Made by a program: the position numbers and the translations under genes. The notes below the pieces were generated by a model. That model saw only the letters and a list, made by a program, of their open reading frames with translations. It had not been told where the DNA came from and ran no database searches. From Chloroflexota bacterium (lineage in GTDB: Bacteria > Chloroflexota > Anaerolineae > Promineifilales > Promineifilaceae), in NCBI GenBank assembly GCA_024277135.1, contig JAJRVV010000063.1, forward strand, positions 1-42,762: a stretch of 42,762 nt of DNA. Direction: 5' to 3'. Of the stretch, positions 5,998 to 15,120 are shown piece by piece; position 1 is the stretch's first letter, and each line of letters starts with the position of its first letter.

Positions 5998-8787
5998 ATG
6001 ACCACACGAAAACTCGTCCTCATAGACGGCCACGCCCTGGCATACCGCATGTTCTACGCTCTGCCTCTGTCTGCATTTACCACCAAGCAAGGCGAACCGA
6101 CTAACGCTACCTACGGCTTTAGCCGCACCCTGCTCGACCTCATCCTAACCGACCATCCGCCGCAATATCTGGCGGTCAGCTTTGACGTGGGTAAAACTTT
6201 CCGCGACGATATTTTTGCCGAGTACAAAGGGACGCGAGAGAAAATGCCGGATGAACTGCGCCTGCAAATTGAGCGCATCAAGGAAGTGGCGGCGGCGTTG
6301 AACATCCCCATCCTGGAACTGGAGGGGTTTGAGGCGGATGATGTGCTGGGGACGGTGGCGCGGCAGGCGAAGCCGTTGGCCGTGCCGGTTCACATCATCA
6401 CCGGCGACCGGGATTTGCTGCAACTGGTGGATGAAAATACGCAGGTGGAACTGCCGACGCGAAGCAGTCAGCCTAAAGAGGTTTATGATCCGGACGGCGT
6501 CGTGGCCAAGATGGGGGTGCGGCCGGATCAAATCGTGGATTACAAGGCGTTGGTGGGGGATTCCAGCGACAACATTCCGGGGGTGCGGGGGATTGGGGCG
6601 AAGACGGCCGTCAAACTCCTGGCACAATACGATACCCTGGACAACATCTACGCCAACCAGGAAAACATTAAAGGGGCCATGGGTAAAAAGTTGGCCGAGG
6701 GCAAGGACAGCGCCTATCTTAGCCAGAAGCTGGCACGCATCATCACTGACGCTCCCATCCAGCTTGACCTGGAAGCGTGTGTGACCACCGATTTTGACGC
6801 CGTGCCGGTGTTGGAACTGTTCCGCGAGTTGGAGTTTCGCAGCCTGACGAATTTGTTGGTGGATAGAGGCGGGGCGCTGGGGGAGACGGCCGCTGCTACC
6901 GGCCAGCCCCCTACCGAAACCGTCACCGTTCGCAGCCAAAAGCAGCTAAATGATTTAGTGCAGAAATTAAACGCCGCCCCAGCCATCGCCTTTGACGTGG
7001 AAACCACCAGCCTGGACGAAATCACTGCTAAACTGGTTGGCATTTGCCTTTGTGTGGAAGCGCCTGTCAGTTACTACATCCCAGTGGGTCATCTGGCCAG
7101 TGAAGCCCAGGCTACCAGCGGCCAGATGGGGCTTTTTGCTAGCGAACCTACCCTGGCGGAAGGACAATTGCTGATGACGGCCGTGTTGGATGCCATTCGT
7201 CCGGCCATGACCAACCCGGCCATCCCCAAAATCGCCCACAACGCCAAATACGATTACCGGGTGCTGTACCATCACGGATTGGAAGTGACGCCCATCGGTT
7301 TTGATACCATGATTGCCGAATGGCTGACCGACCCGGCCAGTAAACATCTGGGACTCAAAGATTTGTCCCGTCACCGGTTAGGCGTGGAAATGATAGAAAT
7401 AAAATCGCTCATCGGTAGGGGTAAAAAGCAGATCAGCTTTGCCGAAGTGCCGATTGAAGACGCCGCCCCCTACGGCGCGGCCGACGCCGACATGACGCTG
7501 CGTCTGGCGGCGCCTCTCCAGGAGGAAATCAAGGAAAAAGGGCTGGAGCAGTTGGTGGAGATGGAAATGTCGCTCATCTCGGTGTTAGCGGCGATGGAGG
7601 ATGAAGGGGTGGGGGTTGACGCTGACTTTTTCCGCCAATTTTCCCGGGATTTGGCGGCGCGGCTGGCGCAGTTGAAGGGGGAGATTCATGAGATCGCCGG
7701 CACGCCGTTCAACATCAATTCCACCCAACAGATGAGCGACATCCTGTTCAAACGGCTTAATTTGCCCCATGAAGGGTTGAAGAAGACGAAGAGCGGCCAT
7801 TTTTCCACGGCGGCGGCGGTGTTGGAAACGTTGAAACCGGCGGACAAGTCGGGCATCATCGCCGCCATTTTGGAGTACCGGGAATTGGGCAAGCTGAAGA
7901 ATACTTATGTGGATGCGCTGCCTCAACTCATCAACCAGAAGACGGGGCGGATTCATACCAGTTTTAACCAGACGGGGGCGGTGACCGGCCGTCTGGCGTC
8001 GAGCAACCCCAATTTGCAAAACATCCCCATCCGCAGCGAGGTGGGGCAGCAAATTCGGCGCGGCTTTGTGGCCCGGTCCGGCTGGATTTTCTTGGCGGCC
8101 GATTATTCGCAGGTGGAACTGCTGGTGTTGGCGCACATGAGCCAGGATGAGGCGTTGATTGAGGCGTTTCTGCAGGATCAGGATATTCACCGGACGACGG
8201 CGGCGGCCGTGTTCGGCATCCCGGTGGCAGAAGTGACTTATAATCAACGCCGTTTTGCCAAAGCGGTCAATTTCGGCCTGATTTATGGCATGGGGGCGTA
8301 CCGGCTGGCGCGGGATTCGGAGCTGACTTTGTCGGAAGCGGAAAAATATATTGAGGCGTATTTCGCCCGCTTCCCCGGCATCCGCCGCTTTTTGCAGGAG
8401 ACGAAGCAGAAGGCGCGGCAGGATGGGTATGTAGAGACGTTGTTTGGCCGCCGCCGTTATTTCCCAGTGTTTTTGGTGCGGGGCGGGGCTGGCAACCAGC
8501 AGGCGATTGCCCGCGCCGAGCGGGAGGCGATCAATCATCCCATCCAGGGCACGGCCGCCGACATCATTAAGCTGGCGATGATCCGGCTGCACCAGGAGTT
8601 GACGGCGCATTATCGGACGCGGATGATTTTGCAGGTGCATGATGAATTGGTATTGGAAGCGCCGGAAGATGAGTTGGAGGTAGTGAAGCCGCTGATGATG
8701 GGCATCATGTCGAATGCGTTTAAGCTGGATGTGCCACTGAAGGTGGATGCGAGTGTGGGGTATAATTGGTTAGAGTTAAAGAGTTAA
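5998..8787 (+). CDS. polA: DNA polymerase I
   Basis: The product is 929 residues from ATG 5998, the normal length. The frame extends upstream to 5947 without a better start and through the palindromic repeat, so 5998 (MTTRKLVLIDGHALAYR) is chosen. The N-terminal 5'-3' exonuclease carries FEADDVLGT, GDRDLLQL and VGDSSDNIPGV. The 3'-5' proofreading domain appears active: D333 and E335 in FDVETTSL, Asp in AHNAKYDYRVL, and GAADADMTL. The polymerase domain has DYSQVELL (D702), the O-helix RRFAKAVNFGLIYGMG, and QVHDELVLEAP (D882). It performs DNA repair synthesis and Okazaki-fragment processing in the cytoplasm. The ACGGCCGT octamer occurs within it at 6603 and 7176. It is followed by an acyltransferase gene in the same direction. 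Confidence 0.97.
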   Translation: MTTRKLVLIDGHALAYRMFYALPLSAFTTKQGEPTNATYGFSRTLLDLILTDHPPQYLAVSFDVGKTFRDDIFAEYKGTREKMPDELRLQIERIKEVAAALNIPILELEGFEADDVLGTVARQAKPLAVPVHIITGDRDLLQLVDENTQVELPTRSSQPKEVYDPDGVVAKMGVRPDQIVDYKALVGDSSDNIPGVRGIGAKTAVKLLAQYDTLDNIYANQENIKGAMGKKLAEGKDSAYLSQKLARIITDAPIQLDLEACVTTDFDAVPVLELFRELEFRSLTNLLVDRGGALGETAAATGQPPTETVTVRSQKQLNDLVQKLNAAPAIAFDVETTSLDEITAKLVGICLCVEAPVSYYIPVGHLASEAQATSGQMGLFASEPTLAEGQLLMTAVLDAIRPAMTNPAIPKIAHNAKYDYRVLYHHGLEVTPIGFDTMIAEWLTDPASKHLGLKDLSRHRLGVEMIEIKSLIGRGKKQISFAEVPIEDAAPYGAADADMTLRLAAPLQEEIKEKGLEQLVEMEMSLISVLAAMEDEGVGVDADFFRQFSRDLAARLAQLKGEIHEIAGTPFNINSTQQMSDILFKRLNLPHEGLKKTKSGHFSTAAAVLETLKPADKSGIIAAILEYRELGKLKNTYVDALPQLINQKTGRIHTSFNQTGAVTGRLASSNPNLQNIPIRSEVGQQIRRGFVARSGWIFLAADYSQVELLVLAHMSQDEALIEAFLQDQDIHRTTAAAVFGIPVAEVTYNQRRFAKAVNFGLIYGMGAYRLARDSELTLSEAEKYIEAYFARFPGIRRFLQETKQKARQDGYVETLFGRRRYFPVFLVRGGAGNQQAIARAEREAINHPIQGTAADIIKLAMIRLHQELTAHYRTRMILQVHDELVLEAPEDELEVVKPLMMGIMSNAFKLDVPLKVDASVGYNWLELKS

Positions 8788-8864
8788 CCGGAGTACCAGT
8801 GACGAAACGGCCGTCATCAGGTAAAGTTCCAGCAACAAATTCACATGAAGGATTTCGCAATTCC

Positions 8865-9464
8865 ATGAAAATTACAAAACTGGGGGACGCTGTGCCGCAG
8901 CGGGGCAACAAATTATCGCGGGCCATCAGCCGGTTTATTTTGCTCGTTTTCGGCTGGCAAATCGTGGGGCATTTCCCCGACATCCCCAAATTTGTCTTAA
9001 TTGGCGCGCCGCACACCTCCAGTTGGGATTTTCCCCTGGTGATGACGGTGTTGTTTGCCTTGGGTCTGCGCGTTGCCTGGATGGGGAAACATACGTTTAT
9101 CAACGGCCGTTTCGGTCATATCTGGCGTTGGATGGGGGGCGTGCCCATTGACCGGCGGGCGGCGAGTGGCGTCGTCGAGCAAATGGTGGACGAGTTTCAG
9201 CGACGGCCGGATTTCATTCTGGGCATTGCGCCGGAGGGGACGCGGGACAAAGTGGCGCGCTGGAAAACCGGCTTTTACCACATTGCCTATCAAGCCGGGG
9301 CGCCGATTGTGCCGTTTACGATGGATTATGGCCGTAAAATCGTGAACGTTTGCCAGCCATTCATCCCCACCGGCAATATCGAACAGGACATGCCCCGCCT
9401 CCAGGCGATTTATGAAGGCGTCAAAGGTAAACGGCCGCAGCAGTTTCACAGCGTAGCCGGTTAG
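8865..9464 (+). CDS. PlsC-type glycerolipid acyltransferase
   Basis: The product is 199 residues from ATG 8865 (MKITKLGDAVPQRG). An upstream start at 8766 is possible but would overlap the end of polA and adds a low-complexity lead. The PlsC/LPLAT signature is present: H-x4-D as H50-TSSW-D55, APEGTRDK for the second conserved block, and GAPIVPFTMDYG for the later one. The enzyme would transfer an acyl group to lysophosphatidic acid or a related acceptor at the inner membrane face. It is short, with at most one hydrophobic N-terminal helix (RFILLVFGWQIVG). Close relatives are usually labelled 1-acyl-glycerol-3-phosphate acyltransferase, but the substrate cannot be fixed from sequence. Confidence 0.85.
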   Translation: MKITKLGDAVPQRGNKLSRAISRFILLVFGWQIVGHFPDIPKFVLIGAPHTSSWDFPLVMTVLFALGLRVAWMGKHTFINGRFGHIWRWMGGVPIDRRAASGVVEQMVDEFQRRPDFILGIAPEGTRDKVARWKTGFYHIAYQAGAPIVPFTMDYGRKIVNVCQPFIPTGNIEQDMPRLQAIYEGVKGKRPQQFHSVAG

Positions 9465-9487
9465 AAAAGGGATCAGGTTGGCGTTAT

Positions 9488-9520
9488 CGGTTAATTATTA
9501 ATTGTTGACTGTTAACTGTT
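9488..9520. repeat. AT-rich direct/inverted repeat before the methyltransferase
   Basis: TTAATTATTAATTGTTGACT and TGTTAACTGTT form short overlapping inverted and direct copies of GTTAACTGTTAA-type words. They directly abut the ATG at 9521, leaving no obvious Shine-Dalgarno sequence. The word family is shared with 30779-30808 and with the glpB repeat. Confidence 0.6.
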
Positions 9521-10288
9521 ATGTACGATCAAATCGCCCGTTTTTATGACCTGACGCACAATTCGCTGACCGAAGATGTGGCTTTCATCCTGTCGTTGGC
9601 GGCGCAAACGGGCGGCCCGGCGCTGGAATTGGGCTGCGGCACGGGGCGGTTGCTGCTGCCGTTGGCGCAGGCGGGTTTCTCCGTCACCGGTGTGGACAAT
9701 TCAGCGGCGATGCTGGCTTTGGCCCGGAGAAAATTGGCGGCCCATCCGGATGATGCGCAAAACCGGGTGCAGTTGGCGGCGGGGGATATGGCGAATTTGC
9801 CGCTGTTGGATGCGGACGGCCGTTTCCAACTGGCGCTCATCCCCTACAACACATTTTTGCATTTGAATTCGGCGCAGAAATCGGAAGCGCTGCGGGGGGT
9901 AAAAAGGGTGTTGCGGGCGGACGGCCGTCTCTTCATTGACCTGACCAACCCCTTCATCATGGCGGCGACGCCCAATGATAACGCCCTCATTCTGGAAAAC
10001 AGCCTCACCGACCCGGAAACAGGCGATCTCATCCTGCAATTGGCCGCCAACCGGCTGGATGCCGGCGCCCAAATTTTGCATATTACCTGGATTTATGATG
10101 TGTCGTCAGTTGGGGGGATGGTGCGGCGCACGGCCGTGTCCGCCGCGTATCATTACCTGTTTCCGCACCAGATGGAGCTGCTGTTGGCAAACGCCGGTTT
10201 TCGGTTAGCGAACTTGGCGGGCGAATATGATCAATCCCCGTTTTCTGAGGAGAGCAGCCGGTTGTTGGTGACGGCCGCGCCCCGTTAG
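9521..10288 (+). CDS. SAM-dependent class I methyltransferase
   Basis: The product is 255 residues. It opens with MYDQIARFYDLTHN, then motif I ALELGCGTGRLLLPLAQAG (about residues 33-51) for SAM binding, an acidic residue ending the second strand (VTGVDNSAAML), and AAGDMANLPL followed by FQLALIPYNTFLHL, all standard for small-molecule class I methyltransferases. The C-terminal half (YHYLFPHQMELLLANAGF) is also typical. The acceptor is not recognisable. The ATG at 9521 follows a repeat with no clear ribosome site. It may be co-transcribed with the acyltransferase 56 bp upstream, and its end lies 8 bp from the convergent PAP2 gene. Confidence 0.85.
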   Translation: MYDQIARFYDLTHNSLTEDVAFILSLAAQTGGPALELGCGTGRLLLPLAQAGFSVTGVDNSAAMLALARRKLAAHPDDAQNRVQLAAGDMANLPLLDADGRFQLALIPYNTFLHLNSAQKSEALRGVKRVLRADGRLFIDLTNPFIMAATPNDNALILENSLTDPETGDLILQLAANRLDAGAQILHITWIYDVSSVGGMVRRTAVSAAYHYLFPHQMELLLANAGFRLANLAGEYDQSPFSEESSRLLVTAAPR

Positions 10289-10295
10289 CTCCCCG

Positions 10296-11285
10296 TTAAA
10301 TCGTCATTTGAATGCCCGGATCAGGTTCCGCCTGCGCCAGACGCAGGCGCACGAACAAATAGGGCGCGGTATAACCGATCCAAAACAGGGTTAACCCATA
10401 CCGGATAATGCGCAAGGGAATCGCCAGCCAGAGCGGATCGGCGGGAAAAACGGCGCGTAAACCGCCCCAGACAGCCACCGCGCCCGCCATGCCGAACAGG
10501 AAGCGCAGCGCCCGCTGCCACACCGGCCCATCCACGCGAAACCGTACCCGGCTCCCTTCCAGCAGTAAGCCAATCCCGGCTCCGAGCAGCGCGCCGACGG
10601 CCGTAGCCACGCTTTCCAGCCCCTCCAACTCCGCCTCCGGCGCAAAGGCGGCCCAGGCCACACCGGTATCCGCCTCGCCGATGATGAGGCGGACGATGAG
10701 ATAAACCGCCGTCAAGATGAGCGGAACCAGCAGCCCCGCCAACAATTTTTGCCCCAAAATCCGCTTGTGAAACCCGGCGGCAAATCGCCGCTCCCAGATG
10801 AGGTAGCCGACCAGCAGCAAAATCGCCAGCCCCAGCCCGGCAAACACATCATGGACAAAATGGACGCCCAGATAAACCCGGCTGAAGCCCATCAGAATGA
10901 TCATGAGAACGGCCAGCAGCCAGCCCCAGGATCGCTTGAACCAGCCGGCCAACAGCAGATAAACGGTGGCCGCCAACTGCACATGCCCGCTGGGGGCGCC
11001 ATAACTGGATTCGGCGCTGAGTTGAACGCTATTGTCCAGCCAGAACGGCCGTGGCCCCCGCAGCCCATGCTTAAACAACCCATTCAGCCCCGTCGCCATC
11101 AAAAACAGGTACGCTAGGCGCTTCCCTAACTTTTTATCCAGACACCAGTAAATCAGAGGGAGGAATGCAAGGTAAAACTCTTCTCGGCCCAGCGCGCTCA
11201 CCCATTCAAAAAAAGACGTTAGCTGTGGATACGTTGATTGCATCCACCGGGTAACGCCCAGGCCAAATTCAAAGATTGCGTCCAT
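10296..11285 (-). CDS. PAP2-family membrane phosphatase with C-terminal membrane extension
   Basis: The product is 329 residues with about seven to eight hydrophobic segments. The three PAP2 phosphatase motifs are present: KHGLRGPRPF, the core PSGH in YGAPSGHVQ, and RVYLGVHFVHDV with catalytic His and Asp. It should dephosphorylate a lipid phosphate such as phosphatidate or undecaprenyl pyrophosphate at the outer face of the cytoplasmic membrane. PAP2 domains span about 200 residues. The remaining roughly 110 residues, with more helices and an Arg-rich loop, form an extension of unknown role. It is convergent with the methyltransferase. The PlsC gene nearby could suggest phospholipid turnover, but they are not in one operon. 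Confidence 0.88.
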   Translation of the reverse strand: MDAIFEFGLGVTRWMQSTYPQLTSFFEWVSALGREEFYLAFLPLIYWCLDKKLGKRLAYLFLMATGLNGLFKHGLRGPRPFWLDNSVQLSAESSYGAPSGHVQLAATVYLLLAGWFKRSWGWLLAVLMIILMGFSRVYLGVHFVHDVFAGLGLAILLLVGYLIWERRFAAGFHKRILGQKLLAGLLVPLILTAVYLIVRLIIGEADTGVAWAAFAPEAELEGLESVATAVGALLGAGIGLLLEGSRVRFRVDGPVWQRALRFLFGMAGAVAVWGGLRAVFPADPLWLAIPLRIIRYGLTLFWIGYTAPYLFVRLRLAQAEPDPGIQMTI

Positions 11286-11463
11286 CCCAATTCTCCTGTG
11301 TATGTGCCGCCGCCTACCGTCAACGACGGGCTGTGTTGGTTACACTCTTCCCAGTTAGATTGTAACCATCATTAGGCCATCCAAGCAAGCAAACCGGTTG
11401 CATCCCCGCTCTGGCGGACTATAATCAAGGCCATATGAGGTTATGTTTGCTAAATTTATACAG

Positions 11464-11675
11464 TTTCAGTAGATCAAGATTTTCGCCACGAATGCCACGA
11501 ATTACACGAAAAACACGTTCTTAATTCGTGAAATTTGTGCAATTCGTGGCAGATTTTGGATCTACTGAGTTTCAGTAGATCGAGATTTTCGCCGCGAATG
11601 ACACGAATTGCACGAAAAACAAGTTCTTAATTCGTGAAATTTGTGCAATTCGTGGCAGATTCTGGATGTGCTGAG
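11464..11675. repeat. Tandem duplication of a 106-bp hairpin-forming repeat
   Basis: Two copies start at 11464 and 11570 with TTTCAGTAGATC and end with CTGAG-type sequence. Each has arms around GCCACGAATTACAC (11494-11507) and GTGCAATTCGTGGC (11537-11550), nearly complementary, so each copy folds into a long hairpin. The copies differ at about ten positions. They lie between the divergent PAP2 gene and the response regulator. The rest of 11286-11746 contains no gene. The sequence resembles dispersed CGTGAATTCGTGG-type repeats rather than a promoter element. Confidence 0.9.
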
Positions 11676-11746
11676 TTTGCCGGTTGGGAGAATTCAATCA
11701 GGCCACATTGATGTGTTGCAATCGGAACCCAAAATGGAGGCGATGA

Positions 11747-12424
11747 ATGTCGGCTAGAATCCTGATAATTGAAGACGAAGAACGTATCCGTCAATTTTTG
11801 CAGCGTGGGTTAAGCTTTGATGGCTACCGGGTAGATGTGGCGGCTGACGGTCAGGCGGGACTGGAGTTGGCCCGCGAAAACCCGCCAGACCTGGTGCTGC
11901 TGGACATCATGCTGCCTGGCATGGATGGGCTGGAAGTATGCCGTCGCATCCGCACCGCCAGCGAAGTGCCCATTTTGATGCTCACTGCCAAGGAAACGGT
12001 GGAGGATCGGGTGCGCGGTTTGGATGCCGGGGCGGATGATTACCTGGTTAAACCATTTGCTTTTGATGAGTTGGTGGCCCGCATTCGGGCGCTGTTGCGC
12101 CGGGCGGCCCCAGCCAAACCCCAGGTTTACCGCTTTGGCGATTTGGAATTGGACACAGGCACGCGGCAGGGTCGCCGCGGCGGCCGTACCTTTGACTTGA
12201 CGGCCAAGGAATATGAGTTGCTGGAACTGTTCATGCACCATCCCCGTCAAGTGTTGACGCGCGAAATCATTTTTGACCGGGTATGGGAGTATGACTTTGG
12301 CGGGGAGAGCAACATTATTGAGGTTTATGTTCGCTATTTGCGTCAGAAAACTGAGGTTGGCGACCTTCCTCGCCTGATCCACACCGTTCGCGGAATTGGG
12401 TATGTGCTGCGCGAGGATGAGTAA
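11747..12424 (+). CDS. OmpR/PhoB-family response regulator
   Basis: The product is 225 residues: receiver domain (about 1-118) followed by a winged-helix DNA-binding domain (about 128-223). The acidic pocket E9-D10, phospho-acceptor D53 in [18 protein letters not shown] and LVKPF lysine are all present. The C-terminal part shows [19 protein letters not shown] and VYVRYLRQK with VRGIGYVL, standard for the OmpR subclass. A GGAGG at 11736-11740 lies six bases before ATG 11747. The cognate sensor kinase begins 20 bp downstream. The pair resembles envelope-stress systems of the MprAB/ArlRS kind, and the convergent PspC gene fits that, but the signal is unknown. Confidence 0.95.
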   Translation: MSARILIIEDEERIRQFLQRGLSFDGYRVDVAADGQAGLELARENPPDLVLLDIMLPGMDGLEVCRRIRTASEVPILMLTAKETVEDRVRGLDAGADDYLVKPFAFDELVARIRALLRRAAPAKPQVYRFGDLELDTGTRQGRRGGRTFDLTAKEYELLELFMHHPRQVLTREIIFDRVWEYDFGGESNIIEVYVRYLRQKTEVGDLPRLIHTVRGIGYVLREDE

Positions 12425-12444
12425 TGGTTACATTGTTTTAACTG

Positions 12445-13914
12445 ATGTCCATCCAAAATCGGTTGTTGCTTATCTATACGTTGATCTTCACGGCCGCGCA
12501 GGTTTTGATTGCGTTGACGGTCTATTTTTTGCCGCGTAATCGTCTGTTGACTCAAATTGATCATAATTTAGAAGCGCTGGCGGCGGAAGTGCGTCCGGGA
12601 AATACTCAGTTGGATTCAGGCGGCCGTTTGACCATTACTATCCCCGAAGATTTAGCCACCCTGGAAACGGCTTCTACTTTCATTATGCTGATTGACGCCA
12701 ATGGGGAAATCATCGCCCGGTCAAGTAACTTAGCGGAATATGAAGGGTATCTCGACCCGAACGGCAATCTACCCGAAAACAATTTCAGCTTGGTTCGCAG
12801 CGACGGCGACACTCTTTTGCGGGTGTTGACGGCGCCGCTTTATGTGTCCAGCGGCGGCGAAGACATCATCATCGGTCATTTGCAAGTGGGGCGGCTCCTG
12901 GACAACTTTGACAGCTTCAACCGGTTGCTGCTCACCGCCTTGCTCATCGGTTTTGTCGCCGCCGCCGCATCCCTGTTTCTGGCGATTTGGCTGACTCCCA
13001 GTCTGTTCCGGCCGTTGGAAGACATTGCGGTTGTGGCGCGTCAAATCACCCGCGCCGACGATTTGAGCCGCCGCGTGCCCGATACCGGCCGTACCGACGA
13101 AATTGGCGACCTGGCGCGGGCGCTCAACCAGACGTTAGAACGATTGGAGCGGTTATTCCGGGCGCAGCAGCGGCTGCTGGCCGACGTTTCTCACGAACTA
13201 CGGACGCCGCTGACGGCTATTCGCGGCAATCTTGATTTGATGCGGCGGATGGGAAACAATGATCCGGAATCATTGGACATCATTGTGGATGAAGTGGCGC
13301 GGATGACCCGGCTGGTTGGAGATTTGTTGCTGCTGGCGCGGGCAGACGCGGGTGGTTTCCCTCTGGCTCGCGCCGAAGTGGAATTAGATAACCTTTTCTT
13401 TGACGTGTACCGGCAGATGCGCCGTCCGCAAAAAAACGTGGAAGTGGCAGTTAAAGATGTCGATCAGGTGTGTGTGTTGGGAGATGAGGATCGGCTGAAG
13501 CAACTGCTCATTAATCTGGTGGATAACGCTATCAAATATACCCCTGAAGCGGGTCGGGTGACGATGAGCCTCTCCAAATCGGATGGTTGGGCGCGGGTTG
13601 AAATTGCGGATACGGGGATGGGGATTCCGACGGAAGATTTACCCTTTATTTTTGACCGATTTTATCGGGTGCAAAAGGATCGTAATCGCGCCAAGGGGGG
13701 ATCGGGGTTAGGGTTATCTATTGCCAAGTGGATTTCTAAAGCGCACGGCGGCGACATTGTTGTGACCAGCGAAATAGGGGAAGGAACCACTTTTACCGTG
13801 TCCCTTCCCCTTGCTTCATCTGAAGAGTCTGCCGCACCGCCGGAAAGCCAGAATGGCGACTTGGTTCGTCCGGCTCTGCGGCTGCTGACAATGCGTAAGC
13901 CGATGGATGATTAA
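12445..13914 (+). CDS. Membrane sensor histidine kinase (HAMP-HisKA-HATPase)
   Basis: The product is 489 residues. TM1 spans about residues 8-30 (YTLIFTAAQVLIALTVYFLP), followed by an extracytoplasmic sensor of about 130 residues and TM2 (LLLTALLIGFVAAAASLFLA). A HAMP linker and the H-box ADVSHELRTPLTAIRGN with H250 come next. The ATP-binding domain has the N-box (LINLVDNAIKYTP), G1 (ADTGMGIP), F-box (IFDRFYRV) and G2 (GGSGLGLSIAKWI). It autophosphorylates and transfers to the response regulator encoded 20 bp upstream. The sensor domain has no recognisable ligand fold. Its stop overlaps the convergent PspC gene by four bases. Confidence 0.95.
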   Translation: MSIQNRLLLIYTLIFTAAQVLIALTVYFLPRNRLLTQIDHNLEALAAEVRPGNTQLDSGGRLTITIPEDLATLETASTFIMLIDANGEIIARSSNLAEYEGYLDPNGNLPENNFSLVRSDGDTLLRVLTAPLYVSSGGEDIIIGHLQVGRLLDNFDSFNRLLLTALLIGFVAAAASLFLAIWLTPSLFRPLEDIAVVARQITRADDLSRRVPDTGRTDEIGDLARALNQTLERLERLFRAQQRLLADVSHELRTPLTAIRGNLDLMRRMGNNDPESLDIIVDEVARMTRLVGDLLLLARADAGGFPLARAEVELDNLFFDVYRQMRRPQKNVEVAVKDVDQVCVLGDEDRLKQLLINLVDNAIKYTPEAGRVTMSLSKSDGWARVEIADTGMGIPTEDLPFIFDRFYRVQKDRNRAKGGSGLGLSIAKWISKAHGGDIVVTSEIGEGTTFTVSLPLASSEESAAPPESQNGDLVRPALRLLTMRKPMDD

Positions 13915-14330
13915 CGGCGGCGCGCTATCAGGTAGACGCCCAATCCGATGATGATCAGGGGCCAAAAAAAGCCGCTTAGCCAGCCCATTAAGCCAAACTC
14001 TTGCAACAAGAAATAGGCGCCGAATAGGATGAGCAGAGTGCCGATGGTTCCGGTGCGGCCAATGCGGCTGACGCCGGATGAGACGGTATGCCCCATTTCT
14101 TCGATGTTTTCTTGAATGACTTCGGAGCCGGACCGGGCCACGGCCGTTTCCGTGGGCATGATGATCCATAAAATGAAGTAGATGGGAAAGCCGATGCCGC
14201 TGGCGAATATGAGCACCACAAACGCCAATCGGACTAAAACGGAGTCAATGCCCAGATAAGTCGCCAGACCCCCGCAAACGCCGGCAATCATCCTGTCGGT
14301 GTCACTGCGCGTCAATTTTGCTTGAGACAT
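13911..14330 (-). CDS. PspC-domain membrane protein with second C-terminal membrane module
   Basis: The product is 139 residues from ATG 14330 (MSQAKLTRSDTDRMIAGVCG), preferred to an upstream ATG at 14345 because GGAGGT lies six bases before it. The PspC domain (GVCGGLATYLGIDSVLVRL and a long hydrophobic helix IGFPIYFILWIIMP) covers the first 70 residues. A linker leads to a two-helix C-terminal module (TLLILFGAYFLLQEFG, PLIIIGLGVYLIARRR) like the LiaF/DUF5668 membrane domain. Such proteins are membrane-stress sensors or regulators. The convergent two-component genes may share its stress theme. Confidence 0.88.
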   Translation of the reverse strand: MSQAKLTRSDTDRMIAGVCGGLATYLGIDSVLVRLAFVVLIFASGIGFPIYFILWIIMPTETAVARSGSEVIQENIEEMGHTVSSGVSRIGRTGTIGTLLILFGAYFLLQEFGLMGWLSGFFWPLIIIGLGVYLIARRR

Positions 14331-14532
14331 GATGTTTACCTCCAATTTTTGAAAGTTTCACCCGCTATACGCCTGCCTTTTTTGAAAGTTGCAGGCTGAA
14401 AGAACATGAGTGGGGGCTAAATGGCAGGCGATGATTGGGATACGGGCGCTGGTCTGGAAACGGGTTTTTGTTATACTGACCTGCTGTCCGCCAGCGTGAC
14501 TGGCAGCCGTCAGCATGGCTGGCGGGCAAATT

Positions 14533-14562
14533 TTGAACCAGAATAAAGTGGGCGGTTATAAT
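14533..14562 (+). promoter_or_regulatory. Candidate sigma-70-type promoter before the Nudix gene
   Basis: TTGAAC (14533-14538) and TATAAT (14557-14562) are separated by 18 bases, a good match to vegetative consensus. It overlaps the TTG at 14562, which would then be untranscribed. This argues for the downstream ATG at 14607 as the Nudix start, or for another promoter. Confidence 0.4.
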
Positions 14563-15119
14563 TGCCTGAGAAGACGAGAAAATGGCAGGAAGCGACTTTG
14601 CGGTTGATGCAGCAGCCCATGCTTCACCGGCTGATGGTGTTGGGAATCAATTTGCTGGTTCCCCGCCAGCGCATCGGCGCCAGCCTGGTTGCTTTTGATG
14701 AACATGATCGGGTTTTGATGCTGCGGCATGTTTTTCACCCATTTGCTCCCTGGGGTCTGCCGGGCGGGTGGCTGAAACGCAGCGAAGACCCGGCGGCGGG
14801 TGTGTTGCGGGAGTTAAGGGAAGAGACGGGATTAACGGCCGTGTTAGGCCCGGTGGTTTGCGTGGCGCATGAGCCAAGCCCGGTTCATGTGGGAATCGCT
14901 TATCTTGGCCGTGTCCAACCAAGCTCCATGACCCTGAGTTTAGAAATAATCGAAGCGGCCTGGTTTGAAATGGATGCGCTGCCATCCCCGTTGCTGCCGT
15001 TTGTGCAGAGCGCCATTCATGCAGGATTGTCGCTAAACCGACAGTGGCGGCAGTCTGCCGGGCGGCAAACGGCCGTGGCCCAGCCACACGCCGCTCAACC
15101 CATCAAGGCAGAGGAATAA
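14562..15119 (+). CDS. Nudix hydrolase
   Basis: The product is up to 185 residues. The Nudix box is complete: GGWLKRSEDPAAGVLREL then REETGL, matching G-x5-E-x7-REUxEExGU, in a fold beginning GASLVAFDEHDRVLMLRH. It should hydrolyse a nucleoside diphosphate linked to another moiety, using Mg2+; the substrate cannot be told. The longest frame begins at TTG 14562, but a promoter -10 box overlaps that codon, so ATG 14607 (MQQPMLHRLMVLG) may be the true start; neither has a clear Shine-Dalgarno sequence. The gene ends one base before the next gene, suggesting an operon with the two serine-hydrolase-like genes. Confidence 0.85.
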   Translation: MPEKTRKWQEATLRLMQQPMLHRLMVLGINLLVPRQRIGASLVAFDEHDRVLMLRHVFHPFAPWGLPGGWLKRSEDPAAGVLRELREETGLTAVLGPVVCVAHEPSPVHVGIAYLGRVQPSSMTLSLEIIEAAWFEMDALPSPLLPFVQSAIHAGLSLNRQWRQSAGRQTAVAQPHAAQPIKAEE

Positions 15120-15120
15120 G

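Noticed and set aside
7585-8640. A 351-residue minus-strand frame opposite polA
   Set aside because: It is antisense to conserved polymerase motifs and has the His/Arg/Gln-rich composition of a shadow frame.
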